A stretch of DNA of 64,000 bases, from contig MKWL01000003.1 of assembly GCA_001899305.1 (NCBI GenBank), positions 25,580 to 89,579 on the forward strand, written 5' to 3'. This DNA comes from Thiobacillus sp. 0-1251 (GTDB lineage: Bacteria; Pseudomonadota; Gammaproteobacteria; Burkholderiales; Thiobacillaceae). The notes beneath the pieces were generated by a model that saw nothing but the letters and a program-made list of their open reading frames with translations, was not told where the DNA came from and made no database searches. The translations under genes and the position numbers were made by a program. Positions within the stretch are counted from its first letter, which is position 1; each line of letters opens with the position of its first letter. Below, in pieces: positions 46,982-54,620 of the stretch.

Positions 46982-47332
46982 TCAGAGTTGGGTGGGTGGC
47001 CGCCAGGTGGCGGCAGGATCAAAGGAAAACGTGATGTCCGCAAAGCGCGGGAAACGAACGGAAGACGCTGGGTTCTGGGGTAAAACTCCCTGTTCCATAA
47101 TCGGGAAAAACTGTCCCATCGATTGGCAGGGTTGGGCAGGCTTGCAGGGCTTACCGGTTTTTGCAGCGGTTTTTGCGTCGTTGCAGCAATCGTGCATTGC
47201 ACCCGCATCCGTCATATTCATCGTGGCGGACTCCATCGGACAATGCCTCTTGGGAAGCGCCAAGTTCGCGTATCCCTGAATGGGAAGCGCAACAGAAAGC
47301 AAAATGAATAGAAATGTCCGAATTAGGCGCAT
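46982..47332 (-). CDS. Small Cys/Met-rich periplasmic protein before cusCBA
   Basis: The 116-residue protein has a signal peptide (RTFLFILLSVALPIQGYA). A short Cys/Met/His-rich segment follows (HCPMESATMNM, MHDCCND, CKPAQPCQSM) that should bind copper or a similar metal. The C-terminus ends in TWRPPTQL. It holds the same position before cusC as the CzcI-like gene holds before czcC, and both end with RPP. I know no defined function; a regulatory or metallochaperone role is plausible. A CopR-type box lies about 95 bases upstream. Confidence 0.65.
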   Translation of the reverse strand: MRLIRTFLFILLSVALPIQGYANLALPKRHCPMESATMNMTDAGAMHDCCNDAKTAAKTGKPCKPAQPCQSMGQFFPIMEQGVLPQNPASSVRFPRFADITFSFDPAATWRPPTQL

Positions 47333-47425
47333 GGCTGAAATCTAATGTGAACCGCTCTGCCACGCAAGCAATATTTGGTCCGTTGGTAAGAATCTATTAT
47401 TAAGCCATGCGACATGACGCGAGGG

Positions 47426-47440
47426 TGACAAATTTGTAAT
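47426..47440. promoter_or_regulatory. Putative CopR/CusR box between divergent metal operons
   Basis: TGACAAATTTGTAAT resembles the complement of the box before copA (ATTACAAATCTGTAAT), with matching spacing. It lies between the left-reading cus leader gene and the right-reading DUF411 gene, so both sides could belong to the CopRS regulon. Confidence 0.6.
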
Positions 47441-47506
47441 CCGTAAGTCAGGCTGGTGTAGGCAACCGTCTTCCATACTGCAGTCATTCTCAGGCAAGGG
47501 GTCCGT

Positions 47507-47947
47507 GTGAAGACTGCATTTCTCCAATTCCTTCTGATCGGGAGCTTCGCGACCTCGGCGCTGGCTGCCTCCGAGGCCCCCATAGTGGATGTTTACAAGA
47601 GCCCCTCGTGCGGCTGTTGCGGCAAATGGGTGGACCACATGAGAGCCAACGGATTCACCGTACGCAGCCACGACACCAACGACGTAGTGCAGCAGAAATA
47701 CCGGCTCGGCGTGCCGTATGGCTACGGTTCTTGCCACACTGCCGAGGTCAACGGCTATCTGGTGGAAGGCCACGTACCGGCCAGGGACGTCAGGCGCCTG
47801 CTGAAAGAAAAGCCCACGGCCCGCGGCTTGGTGGTGCCCGCCATGCCCATGGGTTCGCCTGGCATGGAGCAGGGCAACCGCAAGGATCACTACGACGTTC
47901 TGCTCGTAAACCTGGATGGCACCACCCAGACCTATACCCGTTACTGA
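47507..47947 (+). CDS. DUF411-family periplasmic metal-binding protein
   Basis: The 146-residue protein has a signal peptide (FLQFLLIGSFATSALA) and the DUF411 core. The N-terminal motif is YKSPSCGCCGKWVDHM and a second conserved block is GSCHTAEVNGYLVEGHVPA. The Cys set suggests copper binding or thiol chemistry. The GTG start is preceded by AAGGGG at about 6 bases. It opens a right-reading run of small secreted and redox proteins and lies divergent to the cus operon across a CopR-type box, so a copper role is likely though unproven. Confidence 0.88.
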   Translation: MKTAFLQFLLIGSFATSALAASEAPIVDVYKSPSCGCCGKWVDHMRANGFTVRSHDTNDVVQQKYRLGVPYGYGSCHTAEVNGYLVEGHVPARDVRRLLKEKPTARGLVVPAMPMGSPGMEQGNRKDHYDVLLVNLDGTTQTYTRY

Positions 47948-47975
47948 ACCCGCCGTGACATGCAGGAGATCGATC

Positions 47976-48422
47976 GTGAAACCTGTCCTGAACATGCTGC
48001 TGACATCGACCGTGGCGATGGTGACCACCGCCATGGCCGGGCAGCTATCCATGCCCCCAAGCTTCACCGTTCAGTCGGATCCCGAGACGGTACTGCGGGC
48101 CTATCCACTTGGCCTCATCACCAAACAGGCTGCCTTCAGCCACCACGGCAAGGCGATCCATACCGTGATCCTGCCCAACGGCAAGGAAGGCTGGGTGTAC
48201 GAGGTGGGGATCAAAGACGCCCGGACTTACGAGCACCCGACAAAGCAAAAGCACACCGTCTATGAAACCGAGCCGGGGAATGGTGTGCGCACCTATACCC
48301 TGGAGTTCGACAGCAAGGGGGTGGTCATCGACGTGCTTTACAACGAGCAAGGACGACAAGACGGCCTCACTGCCCTGCAGGTCCAGCGCAGGTTTCGCGG
48401 CGAGGCGCCAGTCAAGCATTGA
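47976..48422 (+). CDS. Exported protein of unknown function
   Basis: The 148-residue protein starts at GTG 47976, chosen for AGGAG 7 bases upstream; an in-frame ATG 20 codons earlier would overlap the DUF411 end and has no site. A signal peptide (LNMLLTSTVAMVTTAMAG) is followed by a beta-rich domain (HTVILPNGKEGWVYEVGI, VRTYTLEFDSKGVVIDVLYN). That pattern faintly recalls BamE-like small domains. I do not recognise the family. It lies 28 bases after the DUF411 gene and is probably on the same transcript. Confidence 0.75.
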   Translation: MKPVLNMLLTSTVAMVTTAMAGQLSMPPSFTVQSDPETVLRAYPLGLITKQAAFSHHGKAIHTVILPNGKEGWVYEVGIKDARTYEHPTKQKHTVYETEPGNGVRTYTLEFDSKGVVIDVLYNEQGRQDGLTALQVQRRFRGEAPVKH

Positions 48423-48485
48423 CGGGCTCGGTATCGAGAAATTCGGCGTGTTCAGCTCGAAGTTTGCATGAAGGAGGAGATTTTC

Positions 48486-48713
48486 ATGGACGTCAAGATT
48501 GTTGCGACCAAGAGTTGCAGTCACCGCCTGAGTTTGCAGCACGAACTCGATGAGCTGGGCATTCCATTCGAGGTGCTGTTTGTCGAGGAGCACCCTGGCG
48601 TGGTCGTAACCCACAGCATTCGACATTCGCCGAACCTCCTCGTGAACGACGAGGTCGTTTTTCGGGGGCAACCCACACCACTTGAATTACGGCAATTCTT
48701 CAACAGGGTCTGA
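48486..48713 (+). CDS. Glutaredoxin-like small protein
   Basis: The 75-residue protein has a thioredoxin-like beta-alpha-beta start (MDVKIVATKSCSHRLSLQHE), the middle PNLLVNDEVVFRG and a C-terminal helix (TPLELRQFF). The usual CxxC is reduced to one Cys (SCSHR), so it may act by a monothiol route or bind metal with the neighbouring His. It has no signal peptide. The ATG at 48486 is preceded by AAGGAGGAG. It belongs to the DUF411-led run. Confidence 0.75.
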   Translation: MDVKIVATKSCSHRLSLQHELDELGIPFEVLFVEEHPGVVVTHSIRHSPNLLVNDEVVFRGQPTPLELRQFFNRV

Positions 48714-48740
48714 TCGGTCGATCACCAAGGAGGCTGGGCG

Positions 48741-49112
48741 ATGCGAGATTCCATGGATAAGGTCCGCCACTGTCTGATTTGCGCAGCACTTGTCAGTCTT
48801 TCAGCAACCGCCAGCGATCTTCACCATGGTCAACTGGTCTACAACGGAACGTGCATCGCCTGCCATGGCAGCGATGGGACCGGAGGTCTCCCAGGCGTCC
48901 CGGACTTGACCGGAAAAACCGGGCTTCTATCGCAAGACGATGCAATCCTTCTCGGGCGGATGGCTGACGGTTTCCAGACGCCCGGCTCATCCATGGTCAT
49001 GCCTCCAAAGGGCGGTAATCCCGCCTTGACCGACGCGGATTTGAAGGCCGTCCTGAAGTACATGCGTAATGAGTTTCAGCAAGACCCGCAAACAAGGAGA
49101 AAGACCCAATGA
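48741..49112 (+). CDS. Small periplasmic cytochrome c
   Basis: The 123-residue protein has a signal peptide (HCLICAALVSLSATAS) and one class I cytochrome c domain: CIACHG near residue 38 and a likely Met ligand in SSMVMPPKGG. It is a typical single-domain electron carrier. AAGGAGG precedes the ATG. Its stop overlaps the start of the beta-propeller gene (ATGA), so the two products are made together and may act in one redox reaction. Confidence 0.87.
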   Translation: MRDSMDKVRHCLICAALVSLSATASDLHHGQLVYNGTCIACHGSDGTGGLPGVPDLTGKTGLLSQDDAILLGRMADGFQTPGSSMVMPPKGGNPALTDADLKAVLKYMRNEFQQDPQTRRKTQ

Positions 49113-50092
49113 ACGCAAAGAAACTTGTTCTGGCGCTGCTGTGTCTTGGTTGCGGGACATTCGCCATGGCCGCGCCGACTGCCTACATTCCATTAGGCTC
49201 GGCCAATCAAGTGATCGCCGTTGATGCGGCAAACGACAAGATCATCCGCAGCTATTCCGGGGTGGAGAATCCGCATGGGCTGGTGGCGACGCCCGACGGC
49301 GACTATCTGGTGGCGGGAAGCCTGAAGGAGACCCCGGTCCCCGCAGGCGCGCCATCGGATACGCCCAACAGCAAACTGTATGTGATTCATCCCGAGCACG
49401 GCCATGTCATGGCCGAGATTCCGGTGTCTGGTTGGACTCACCATGAAGCCGTGACGCCTGACGGCAAATATGTGATTTCCACGCATCCGACGCGCGGTGG
49501 AATCAGCGTCGTCGACGTGATCAACAACAAGGTTTACAAGACCATCAAGACCGGCCCCTCGCCGAATTACACGCTGGTGACGAAGGACGGAAAACGCGCC
49601 TATGTGAGCAACAGCGGCAACGGAACGCTCAGCGAGATCGACCTCAGCAAGTGGGAGGTGACTCGTTCACTTGAAGCCGGGCCGACGCCGGAGCATCTGG
49701 TCTTTTCCCCCGACGAAAAAACGATCTACGTCTCCAACGACCGTGCCGGTACGGTTTCCGTTGTGTCGGTCAAGGAAGGCAAAGTCGAGGCGACCTACAA
49801 GATCGGGAAGCGAGTACACGGTTTGGACATCGGTGACGACGGAAAAACGCTTTTCATCAGCAGCCGCTCGGATGACAAGCTGGTGGCCCTCGACACCCAA
49901 ACCGGCGAACAGCGCGTCCTGACGCTTTCTCCTGAGCCCTACCATCTCGACAAGATTCCGGGAACCGGAAAAGTGTATGTCTCCAGCGGCAAGGCGCCAA
50001 TCATCTGGGTGGTGGACCAGAAGACGTTCACCGTCACGGACACGATCCGGTTGCCAGCCGGAGAAGGTCACCAGATTGCGGTAATCAGGTGA
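49109..50092 (+). CDS. YVTN/YncE-type beta-propeller protein, periplasmic
   Basis: The 327-residue protein has a signal peptide (LVLALLCLGCGTFAMA) and repeated beta-propeller blades with the YVTN-like signature (KRAYVSNSGNGTLSEID, KTIYVSNDRAGTVSVV, KTLFISSRSDDKLVALD). About seven blades are visible, as in YncE and the cytochrome cd1 or surface-layer propellers. There is no heme-binding motif. It is translationally coupled to the preceding cytochrome c, which suggests a binding or enzyme partner for it; the substrate is unknown. Confidence 0.88.
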   Translation: MNAKKLVLALLCLGCGTFAMAAPTAYIPLGSANQVIAVDAANDKIIRSYSGVENPHGLVATPDGDYLVAGSLKETPVPAGAPSDTPNSKLYVIHPEHGHVMAEIPVSGWTHHEAVTPDGKYVISTHPTRGGISVVDVINNKVYKTIKTGPSPNYTLVTKDGKRAYVSNSGNGTLSEIDLSKWEVTRSLEAGPTPEHLVFSPDEKTIYVSNDRAGTVSVVSVKEGKVEATYKIGKRVHGLDIGDDGKTLFISSRSDDKLVALDTQTGEQRVLTLSPEPYHLDKIPGTGKVYVSSGKAPIIWVVDQKTFTVTDTIRLPAGEGHQIAVIR

Positions 50093-50173
50093 TATGCAGT
50101 CAGGGCGCATTCTGGCCTGCAGAGAAGTTCAGTCGTTTTTTCCAACAGCAAGTTGAATGAACAGGAGCTGTAA

Positions 50174-50911
50174 ATGAACAAATCCATGAAAACCCTACTG
50201 GCATCTTCCATCGTTGCCTTCGCATTGATGGGAACAGCAGTGTCCGCCTCGGCGGCGGAGCCTACGATGCCCAATCAACAAATGATGATGCAAGGTCAGG
50301 CACAGGGAAGCGCCATGCCCGGTTCGATGCCAGGGTACGGGCCGCGTGGTGGTATGGGCATGATGGGAGGCGGAGGCTACGGGCCCGGGATGATGGGTGG
50401 GGGCATGGGCCCGGGCTATGGCATGGGGCCCATGGGCATGATGGGCGGAATGATGAACATGATGGGCGGGGGATGCCCCATGGGCATGATGGGGGGCGAC
50501 ATGGGGCCGGGCATGAGCGGATATGGCCCCGGCATGATGGGTGGCGGCATGGGCTATGGCATGGGGCCGGGCATGATGGCTGGCTGGGCCGGAGGAATGG
50601 GGCCGATGGCTACGCTCGATCTGAGCGATACGCAGACCGCCCAACTGGAGAAGATTCAGACCGAATCGATGAAGAAGCAGCGCTCGCTCATGCGTCAGAT
50701 GTGGGAAGCGCAGGAAAAGCTGGGTGATTTGTTCGATGCGGAGAATCGCGACCCGGCGGCGATCGGCAAGGCCTACGGCAAACTCGCGGACGTGCAGCGC
50801 CAGGCGCTGGAAGCACGAATTGAAGCCGGGAATAAAGCCGCCGCCGTCTTGACCAAAGAGCAGAAGGCGCAAATGCGCCGTGGCTTTGGTGGGGGCATGA
50901 TGGGTTACTGA
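50174..50911 (+). CDS. Spy/CpxP-like periplasmic protein with long Met/Gly-rich region
   Basis: The 245-residue protein has a signal peptide (LLASSIVAFALMGTAVSASA) and a very Met/Gly-rich region of about 110 residues made of repeated GMMGGG, GPGMGG-like units. A helical Spy/CpxP-type domain follows, with LDLSDTQTAQLEKIQTESMK and VLTKEQKAQMRRGF. It is likely to bind soft metal and shield proteins in the periplasm. Counterparts are the protein at 28212-28799 and the split gene at 51308-51952. AGGAG precedes the ATG. Confidence 0.87.
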   Translation: MNKSMKTLLASSIVAFALMGTAVSASAAEPTMPNQQMMMQGQAQGSAMPGSMPGYGPRGGMGMMGGGGYGPGMMGGGMGPGYGMGPMGMMGGMMNMMGGGCPMGMMGGDMGPGMSGYGPGMMGGGMGYGMGPGMMAGWAGGMGPMATLDLSDTQTAQLEKIQTESMKKQRSLMRQMWEAQEKLGDLFDAENRDPAAIGKAYGKLADVQRQALEARIEAGNKAAAVLTKEQKAQMRRGFGGGMMGY

Positions 50912-50939
50912 GCGTATTGCAATTGGCGCAACAGAAACC

Positions 50940-50975
50940 CGGTTTTGCCGGTCGCACTGGCGGTCGGCAAAACCG
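50940..50975. repeat. Inverted repeat between Spy-like and SHOCT genes
   Basis: CGGTTTTGCCG (50940-50950) and CGGCAAAACCG (50965-50975) form a perfect 11-bp stem with a 14-base loop. No T-run follows, so it may stabilise the upstream message or weakly terminate rather than act as a classical terminator. Confidence 0.6.
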
Positions 50976-51008
50976 AAAATGGTCGGATGTGAGTACAGGA
51001 GAACACCA

Positions 51009-51248
51009 ATGATGGGCGGTTATGGCATGACAGGCGGTTTCGGATTCGGCGGGATTTTCATGATCCTGTGGTGGGTACTCATCATCGCCGGCATTGTCGT
51101 GCTGGTGAAATGGCTGGCCACATCCTTCGGGACGGGTGGCCGGAGCGGTGGTGAGAGCAAAGCGCTGGATCTCCTCAAGGAACGCTATGCGCGCGGAGAG
51201 ATCGACGAACAGGAGTTTCAGAAGAGGAAGCGCGACTTGAGCCAGTAG
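51009..51248 (+). CDS. SHOCT-domain small membrane protein
   Basis: The 79-residue protein has a Met/Gly-rich start (MMGGYGMTGGFGFGG), one membrane helix (IFMILWWVLIIAGIVVLVKW), a Gly/Ser linker and a C-terminal SHOCT motif (ALDLLKERYARGEIDEQEFQ). The ATG at 51009 has AGGAGA 7 bases upstream. The SHOCT part closely matches the protein at 28856-29098 (ALDVLEKRYARGEID), so the two genes are paralogues sitting beside Spy-like genes in both cases. Confidence 0.85.
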   Translation: MMGGYGMTGGFGFGGIFMILWWVLIIAGIVVLVKWLATSFGTGGRSGGESKALDLLKERYARGEIDEQEFQKRKRDLSQ

Positions 51249-51307
51249 CGAGGAAGCCCGGGGGCATGAATGCTGCGGCTGTGAAACGTGTTTTGGAGAG
51301 TAAAGGA

Positions 51308-51589
51308 ATGAATCGTAAGAATGGATTCTGGATCGCCTTGTGGGTGATTCTCGTCGTCATTACGGGATTCTTCGCGTTTGGCTATAGCCCCGGCGGCATG
51401 GGCTACGGGCCGTGGCATGGCTGGGGCCGTATGGGCGCATGGGGCGATGCTTATCGGGCGGACGGTGCTCAAGCCTGGTATGGCATGGGTCCCGGAATGA
51501 TGGGTGGATCGGGGTATGGAATGCAGCCAGGGACAGGTGGCGGATACGGGCCATGGATGATGGGCCAGTATGGCGGTGGCATGCCATGA
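51308..51589 (+). CDS. N-terminal part of a split Spy-like protein
   Basis: The 93-residue frame starts MNRKNGFWIALWVILVVITG (membrane anchor or signal). It continues as an aromatic/Met/Gly-rich segment (GMGYGPWHGWGRMGAWG, GMGPGMMGGSGYGMQPG) and ends at TGA 51587-51589. The next codon, in the same frame, is ATG and opens the helical domain of the same protein type. It therefore looks like the first half of one gene interrupted by a nonsense codon. Alone it would be a small Met-rich membrane protein. Confidence 0.65.
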   Translation: MNRKNGFWIALWVILVVITGFFAFGYSPGGMGYGPWHGWGRMGAWGDAYRADGAQAWYGMGPGMMGGSGYGMQPGTGGGYGPWMMGQYGGGMP

Positions 51590-51952
51590 ATGGGCGCGGG
51601 TATGGGGCCTGGCATGGCTGGAAGTTACACCATGATGCCTTGGGCTCCTCCTGACCTGACGTCTGAACAAGTGCAGAAGATTGGCCAACTGCAGACCGAG
51701 TCGGAGGCGCGCAATCGCGGCCTCATGCAGCAGGGTTGGGAAACGCAGGCCCGGCTCAATGGACTCTATACGGCAGACAAGCGGGACTGGAATGCGATTC
51801 GCACCGCTTCGCGGGCCTTGTTTGACCTGCAGCGCCAGCAAATGGATGCGATGCTCGACATGCAGCAGAAAATCGATGGCCTGCTGACCGATAGCCAGCG
51901 CCAGGAAATGGCGCGTGCCTGGCGCGGTTATGGATGGATGGGAGCAAATTAA
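51590..51952 (+). CDS. C-terminal Spy-like domain after an in-frame TGA
   Basis: The 120-residue frame begins immediately after the TGA of the previous frame, with no ribosome site of its own. It continues the Met/Gly run (MGAGMGPGMAGSYTMMPW) and then the Spy/CpxP-type helices (DLTSEQVQKIGQLQTESEAR, DGLLTDSQRQEMARAW). Together with 51308-51589 it makes one 214-codon protein of the same build as the product of 50174-50911. It may be made by re-initiation at the adjacent ATG, or not at all. Confidence 0.65.
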   Translation: MGAGMGPGMAGSYTMMPWAPPDLTSEQVQKIGQLQTESEARNRGLMQQGWETQARLNGLYTADKRDWNAIRTASRALFDLQRQQMDAMLDMQQKIDGLLTDSQRQEMARAWRGYGWMGAN

Positions 51953-52047
51953 CATGCTGCCTTGGATAACCGGAACGCAGGCACCTTCTCTGTGTGCCGG
52001 GACATTCTCGTTTGGCGCCATGTCAGTAGGCATGCCGGGAACACAAC

Positions 52048-52437
52048 ATGAGTGAGACTCGAGAAAAGGGACAGGCGGACAAGGGGCCATTCGACGTCTC
52101 TCGAAAAATCCCGCTCGTGCCAGTTGCCACGGAGAAACTGCAGGATGCTGTCCGTCAGCTTACCGCGCTCGATCCAATTCTTGATGCACATATTGACCGG
52201 CGCGGCCATCTACGGATTTCCTACGCGGCCTCGCATCTCGACATTCGGGATATCGAGACATTGCTCGACAAGGCCGGCATCTCACATGCATCCGGTTCCT
52301 GGTGGCGACTGAAGTCGGCGTGGTATCGCTTTCTGGATGGAAACGCCCGCGCCAACGCCCATTCCCAAGGAGGCGCATGCTGCAACCGCCCCCCTGCGGC
52401 ATCCGGCAGCAGCCGCGACGCAGGCAAGATAGGATGA
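52048..52437 (+). CDS. Uncharacterised protein before the copper ATPase
   Basis: The 129-residue soluble protein has a small alpha/beta domain (KLQDAVRQLTALDPILDAHI, RRGHLRISYAASHLDIRDIE, LLDKAGISH) whose pattern recalls an HMA-like ferredoxin fold without the CxxC. The Cys pair (GGACCNRPP) comes late, in a polar tail. I do not recognise the family, and the function is not known. It lies 53 bases before the CopB-type ATPase on the same strand and may be co-transcribed with it. Confidence 0.7.
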   Translation: MSETREKGQADKGPFDVSRKIPLVPVATEKLQDAVRQLTALDPILDAHIDRRGHLRISYAASHLDIRDIETLLDKAGISHASGSWWRLKSAWYRFLDGNARANAHSQGGACCNRPPAASGSSRDAGKIG

Positions 52438-52490
52438 ACAGAATGCCTAAGCAGAGGCCTATCCCGTTGGGTAGATGAGAAGGAGCCTTC

Positions 52491-54620
52491 ATGGAAGGAC
52501 AAGCCGATCATCGTCATGCACCTGGCATGGCGCATGCGCATCCTGCGCATGGCGAACATGCGGCCGGCATGCACGGCAATCCAGCAGCGCACGGCGCGCA
52601 TCATGACCACCACGCCCACATGGTGGCCGATTTCAGAAAGCGCTTCTGGATTTCCCTGCTCCTCACGTTGCCGATCCTGGCCCTGTCGCCGGGCCTGTGG
52701 GGCATGCTCGGTTTGGCGGCACCGCTTGCTTTTCGCGGCGACGCCTATGTTCTGTTCGGTTTCTCCAGCATCGTGTTTTTCTATGGGGGATGGCCGTTCC
52801 TGAAGGGGTTCGGAGAAGAACTCAGGAAGCGCCAGCCCGGCATGATGACGCTGATCGCGGTGGCGATCAGTGCCGCGTACTTTTACTCCAGCGCCGTCAC
52901 CTTCGGCCTGTCCGGCATGGGCTTCTACTGGGAGCTGGCCACCCTGATCGACATCATGCTGCTTGGCCACTGGATCGAGATGAAGTCGGTACTGGGGGCT
53001 TCCGGCGCACTCGAGGCGCTGGTGCGGCTGCTGCCATCCGAGGCGCACCGCCTGCAAGCGGATGGAAACACAGAGGATGTTTCAGTCGACGACATCACGC
53101 CCGGCGACAGGCTCTTGGTGAAGCCGGGCGAACGGGTGCCGACCGACGGCATCATCATTTCTGGCCAGACCAGTCTGGACGAATCCATGCTCACCGGGGA
53201 ATCGAAACCGGTGGAAAAAGGCGAGGGAGCCGAGGCCATCGGCGGTTCAGTCAACGGCGAAGGCGCGATTACCCTAGAAGTCAAGAAAACCGGCGGGCAG
53301 ACTTATCTGGCACAGGTGATGGACATGGTGAGTCGGGCTCAGGAGTCGCGCTCGCGTACTCAGGACCTGGCCAATCGTGCCGCGGTGTGGTTGACCGCCA
53401 TCGCCCTCGGTGGCGGCTTCGCCACGCTGTTCGTGTGGCTGGCGCTGGGACGGGATTTCGCTTTTGCCATGGAACGCGCCGTCACCGTGATGGTGATCGC
53501 CTGCCCCCATGCTCTTGGACTCGCCGTGCCGCTCGTCGTCGCGGTGAGCACCAGCATGGCCGCATCCCACGGCTTGCTTATCCGCGACCGTGCGGCGTTC
53601 GAGCGGGCCCGCAATCTGGGCGCCGTGGTGTTCGACAAGACCGGCACCTTGACCGAAGGGCGTTTCGGGGTAAGCGACATCGTGCCGCTGGGCACTCTGG
53701 ACGAGGCCGCCTGCCTGCGCTTGGCGGCCGCACTGGAGAACCAGTCGGAGCACCCCATTGCAACGGGTATCGTGCGCATGGCGAAGGAGCGTCAGGTGGA
53801 GTGGCCGCAGGCGGACAATTTCACCAACCTGACGGGCCGGGGTGCGCAAGCCACGGTCGAAGGCCGGGACGTGAAAGTGGTGAGCCCCGGCTATCTGCGG
53901 GAACAAGGCATCCGGGTGGCACATCCCAGGCTGGAGGCATTGGCCGCCGAGGGCAAGACCACCATCTTCCTGCTGGTAGACGGCGCTGCCGCCGCCGTGT
54001 TTGGCCTGGCCGACGTGGTGCGTCCGGAATCGAAAGCCGCCATTGCGCAACTCAAGGCCATGGGCATCCAATGCATGATGCTCACCGGCGATTCGCAAGC
54101 TGTGGCGCAAACGGTTTCGAAGCAGCTGGGCCTGGACGATTTCTTCGCCGAAGTGCTGCCGGAACAGAAGGCGCTGAAAATCCGCGAAGTGAAGGCGCGC
54201 GGCCTCACCGTGGCGATGGTCGGTGACGGCGTGAACGATGCGCCGGCGCTGGTGGAATCGGATCTCGGCGTTGCGATCGGCGCGGGCACCGATGTGGCCA
54301 TCGAGGCGGCCGACATCGTGCTGGTGAGCAACAATCCGCAGGATGTCGCGGCGATTCTCGGGCTCTCGCGCAAAACCTACGGCAAGATGATCCAGAACCT
54401 GATCTGGGCCACCGGTTACAACACCTTTGCAATCCCGCTTGCAGCCGGGGTCGCGGCCTATTGGGGGCTGCTGATGACCCCGGCAGTGGGGGCGGTGTTC
54501 ATGTCGGCCAGCACGGTCATCGTGGCGATCAATGCCAAGCTGCTGGGGCGCGGCGGCATGGTCCCTTCCGTAGCGGAGCATGACGGATACACAGGAGGAC
54601 AGCATGGACGACACCATTGA
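52491..54620 (+). CDS. CPH-type (PIB-3) copper-transporting P-type ATPase
   Basis: The 709-residue ATPase has a His-rich N-terminus (HRHAPGMAHAHPAHGEHA, HHDHHAH) in place of HMA domains. It has the TGES loop (LTGESKPVE), the membrane motif CPH at 338-340 (IACPHALGLAVPL), the phosphorylated Asp 382 in DKTGT, and GDGVNDAPA. CPH and a His-rich N-terminus define the CopB (PIB-3) class, exporting Cu(II), Cu(I) or Ag. AAGGAG precedes the ATG. Its 3' end overlaps the YHS-domain gene by 17 bases, so the two are coupled. Confidence 0.93.
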   Translation: MEGQADHRHAPGMAHAHPAHGEHAAGMHGNPAAHGAHHDHHAHMVADFRKRFWISLLLTLPILALSPGLWGMLGLAAPLAFRGDAYVLFGFSSIVFFYGGWPFLKGFGEELRKRQPGMMTLIAVAISAAYFYSSAVTFGLSGMGFYWELATLIDIMLLGHWIEMKSVLGASGALEALVRLLPSEAHRLQADGNTEDVSVDDITPGDRLLVKPGERVPTDGIIISGQTSLDESMLTGESKPVEKGEGAEAIGGSVNGEGAITLEVKKTGGQTYLAQVMDMVSRAQESRSRTQDLANRAAVWLTAIALGGGFATLFVWLALGRDFAFAMERAVTVMVIACPHALGLAVPLVVAVSTSMAASHGLLIRDRAAFERARNLGAVVFDKTGTLTEGRFGVSDIVPLGTLDEAACLRLAAALENQSEHPIATGIVRMAKERQVEWPQADNFTNLTGRGAQATVEGRDVKVVSPGYLREQGIRVAHPRLEALAAEGKTTIFLLVDGAAAAVFGLADVVRPESKAAIAQLKAMGIQCMMLTGDSQAVAQTVSKQLGLDDFFAEVLPEQKALKIREVKARGLTVAMVGDGVNDAPALVESDLGVAIGAGTDVAIEAADIVLVSNNPQDVAAILGLSRKTYGKMIQNLIWATGYNTFAIPLAAGVAAYWGLLMTPAVGAVFMSASTVIVAINAKLLGRGGMVPSVAEHDGYTGGQHGRHH

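Noticed and set aside
51587-51589. TGA as a selenocysteine codon, prompted by mnmH in the window
   Set aside because: mnmH only concerns tRNA selenation. No selA, selB, selC or downstream insertion element is visible, and the position is a Met/Gly-rich linker where Sec has no reason to be.
28212-51952. Met/Gly-rich runs as tandem DNA repeats or CRISPR-like arrays
   Set aside because: They are irregular in-frame codon repeats within secreted proteins, with no constant spacer or repeat length.
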